From the NCBI GenBank assembly GCA_016721865.1, contig JADKHF010000043.1:1-30729 (forward strand): a stretch of 30,729 nucleotides of DNA. Direction: 5' to 3'. The translations under genes were made by a program, and so were the position numbers. The DNA is from Nitrosomonas sp. GTDB taxonomy: Bacteria; Pseudomonadota; Gammaproteobacteria; Burkholderiales; Nitrosomonadaceae. Positions 29,513 through 30,729 of the stretch are shown piece after piece (position 1 is the stretch's first letter; every line of letters starts with the position of its first letter). The notes below the pieces were generated by a model, which worked only from the letters and a program-made list of their open reading frames with translations, was not told the DNA's origin and made no database searches.

Positions 29513-30640
29513 TTGATCCGGCCATTAAATAGTTTTAAGCGGCATATTTTTGGTGGATGCCACGGATCTTGGAAGTAAGAAGCAACGCGTCCTGGATTAT
29601 TCTGCAGCATCAACATATGATCATCGACAGCGGCATGTAATTTCTCCTTGGTGCAACACCGGAACTTTCGGAACCGATAGCCTGCTTCAAATCTGAGTTC
29701 AATCTTTCTTCTGGATTTAACTCCCGACTGTAGCTGGGTAAACAAAAGCATTTGATCTTTTCCTTATTTTCTTCCAGCCAAGCCTTCACTGGTTTGCTTT
29801 GTGGCACTAAAAATTATCCAGGATCAAGAACACTTTCTTCCTGCATCCTTGACTTGCAGTTCGAGAAATTCAATGCGTCTATCTGAATTGAAATTTCCAT
29901 CAATAATCTTGCCAGCGTTGACAGCCTTTGTTGGTTACAGTGGCAATCATTGAGCAAAGCCGTTGCCGCGTGCCAGGAGCGTGGGTCACGGGTGTTTTTC
30001 CTTGGGTGCAAAGCCACGTCCTCGCACATCCGTATTGACTAATCCCGTCTCATCACCCCAGTGAATCTCCCCGCTTTCAGTTCGAGCGCTTGGCAAATAT
30101 CCGGATATTGCTCATTGAGCCATTGCTTTACCGCCTCCGGGCGTTGTTCATAAGCACGTCGGATCGGCTTCTGCGGGGTAAATCCTCAACGCTTGAGGTA
30201 GTGTCCCACCGGTGCTACCGGCATGGATAAGTTACATCTCTGCTCGGCTTAACTGTCTTATCGCTCCACGATTCCACAAACGAAAAATCCATCTTCAGTT
30301 GCTCTGTGACGTTTATCACTAACAAGCCGTTGCAATCTCAACTCCGGCTCTTCGCTTAAGCTGCGTCATATCACCCGTACGCTGAACCGCGTCTACCAGG
30401 CTTTAGCCCAGCTGCAACCACCTTCTTCATAAAGTCGAATAATCTTCTTCACAGGCCGTGCCGCTCAGCTCCGTAACTTTGCGCCATTTGCCCAGGCTTG
30501 CCGCCTGGCTTGTGAAGACGAATCACTTGCCGACGACGTTCATGCAGCGCGGCATCTTTGGGTTGTTCTTGCATCTATTTTTCCATCCTTCTATGACATG
30601 CAAAATCACCAAAATTCAAACTATTTATTGGCCGGATCTA
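29513..30640 (-). mobile_element. IS630-family insertion sequence inside the IS5 transposase gene (1128 bp)
   Basis: Near-identical inverted ends are visible: ttgatccggccattaaatag at the left (from 29513) and its counterpart ctatttattggccggatcta at the right (to 30640). TA dinucleotides at 29511-29512 and 30641-30642 fit the TA target duplication of this family. Removing the element and one TA restores NNGLVL-AV and then TAANQHDSKPLL of the IS5 transposase, which proves the insertion and its exact borders. Confidence 0.88.
29535..30574 (-). pseudogene. IS630-family transposase, degenerate
   Basis: Minus-strand pieces in order: MQEQPKDAALHERRRQVIRL from ATG at 30574, KKIIRLYEEGG, GFTPQKPIRRAYEQRPEAVKQWLNEQYPDI, then the DDE parts: GDETGLVNTDVRGRGFAP, LILDN, and LPSYSRELNPEERLNSDLKQAI (the usual form is SPELNPxE). 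It ends KYAA with the stop at 29535-29537. About 345 residues when joined, normal for the family, but at least six frame slips or stops break it as written. Confidence 0.83.
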
Positions 30641-30729
30641 TAGCTGTTGTTCACTGCCGCCAATCAACACGACAGCAAACCACTGCTGACTTTTACCGTA
30701 GATAAAGTTGGAATCGAGCCGGGTACTCG
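30641..30729 (+). pseudogene. IS5-family transposase, continuation after the IS630 insertion (cut by window edge)
   Basis: From the right border of the IS630 element the + strand reads AV, then after a slip TAANQHDSKPLLTFTVDKVGIEPGTR, the central part of the same IS5-family transposase whose first part ends at 29512. The rest of the element is beyond the window. Confidence 0.75.

Noticed and set aside
1..30729. tRNA, rRNA or CRISPR arrays
   Set aside because: I saw no cloverleaf, ribosomal sequence or regularly spaced repeats; a covariance-model scan would be needed for a firm negative.

Overview
The window is a proteobacterial-looking stretch (probably beta- or gammaproteobacterial, judged from the transposase types, lipoprotein signals and moderate GC; I cannot name a genus). 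It is dominated by one extracellular contractile injection system (eCIS; Afp/PVC/MAC-like phage-tail-derived particle) locus at about 4767-27836, all on the + strand. Almost every long gene is broken into overlapping reading-frame pieces by single-base gains or losses, many in short homopolymers. The conserved protein sequence continues across each break, so I annotate reconstructed genes and treat most breaks as probable sequencing or assembly error, not as proven gene decay.

Layout. 1-3580: an unidentified partial C-terminus, a lipoprotein leader remnant, a catalase-family gene, and a di-heme cytochrome c peroxidase-like lipoprotein (RoxA-like group), all apparently periplasmic redox functions. 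3603-4425: an IS6-family element with 19-bp perfect terminal repeats. 4767-5212: two small unknown genes, one with a membrane segment. 5234-12597: tail sheath, tail tube, zinc-motif T4-type baseplate protein, a proline-rich linker protein, DUF4255 cap/terminator protein, AAA+ ATPase and a small conserved protein, several of them joined by ATGA start/stop overlaps. 12590-14808: a cargo-like cassette consisting of a remnant leader, a DUF4157 protein with two HExxH motifs and high GC, and a translationally coupled partner. 14951-27836: tube-initiator-like protein, LysM protein, spike base (gpD-like), spike OB protein (gpV-like), PAAR tip, gp25-like wedge protein, two large baseplate J-type proteins, a tail protein I/adaptor protein and a DUF6519 protein. 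27875-28775: a DUF6734 protein. 28797-30729: a second IS6-type end, then an IS5-family transposase gene split by a complete but degenerate IS630-family element with TA duplication.

How it fits together. Sheath, tube, spike, tip and baseplate genes give a complete contractile core; the AAA+ ATPase is the usual eCIS assembly/cargo factor; DUF4157 proteins are recurrent eCIS-linked candidate cargos. There is no capsid, terminase or type VI membrane complex, which argues for a free or membrane-attached eCIS and against a prophage or T6SS. A single sheath, a single tube, and no recognisable tape measure or tail fibre make this a compact version. IS6 ends in inverted orientation on both sides suggest the locus may have been moved or trimmed by insertion sequences.
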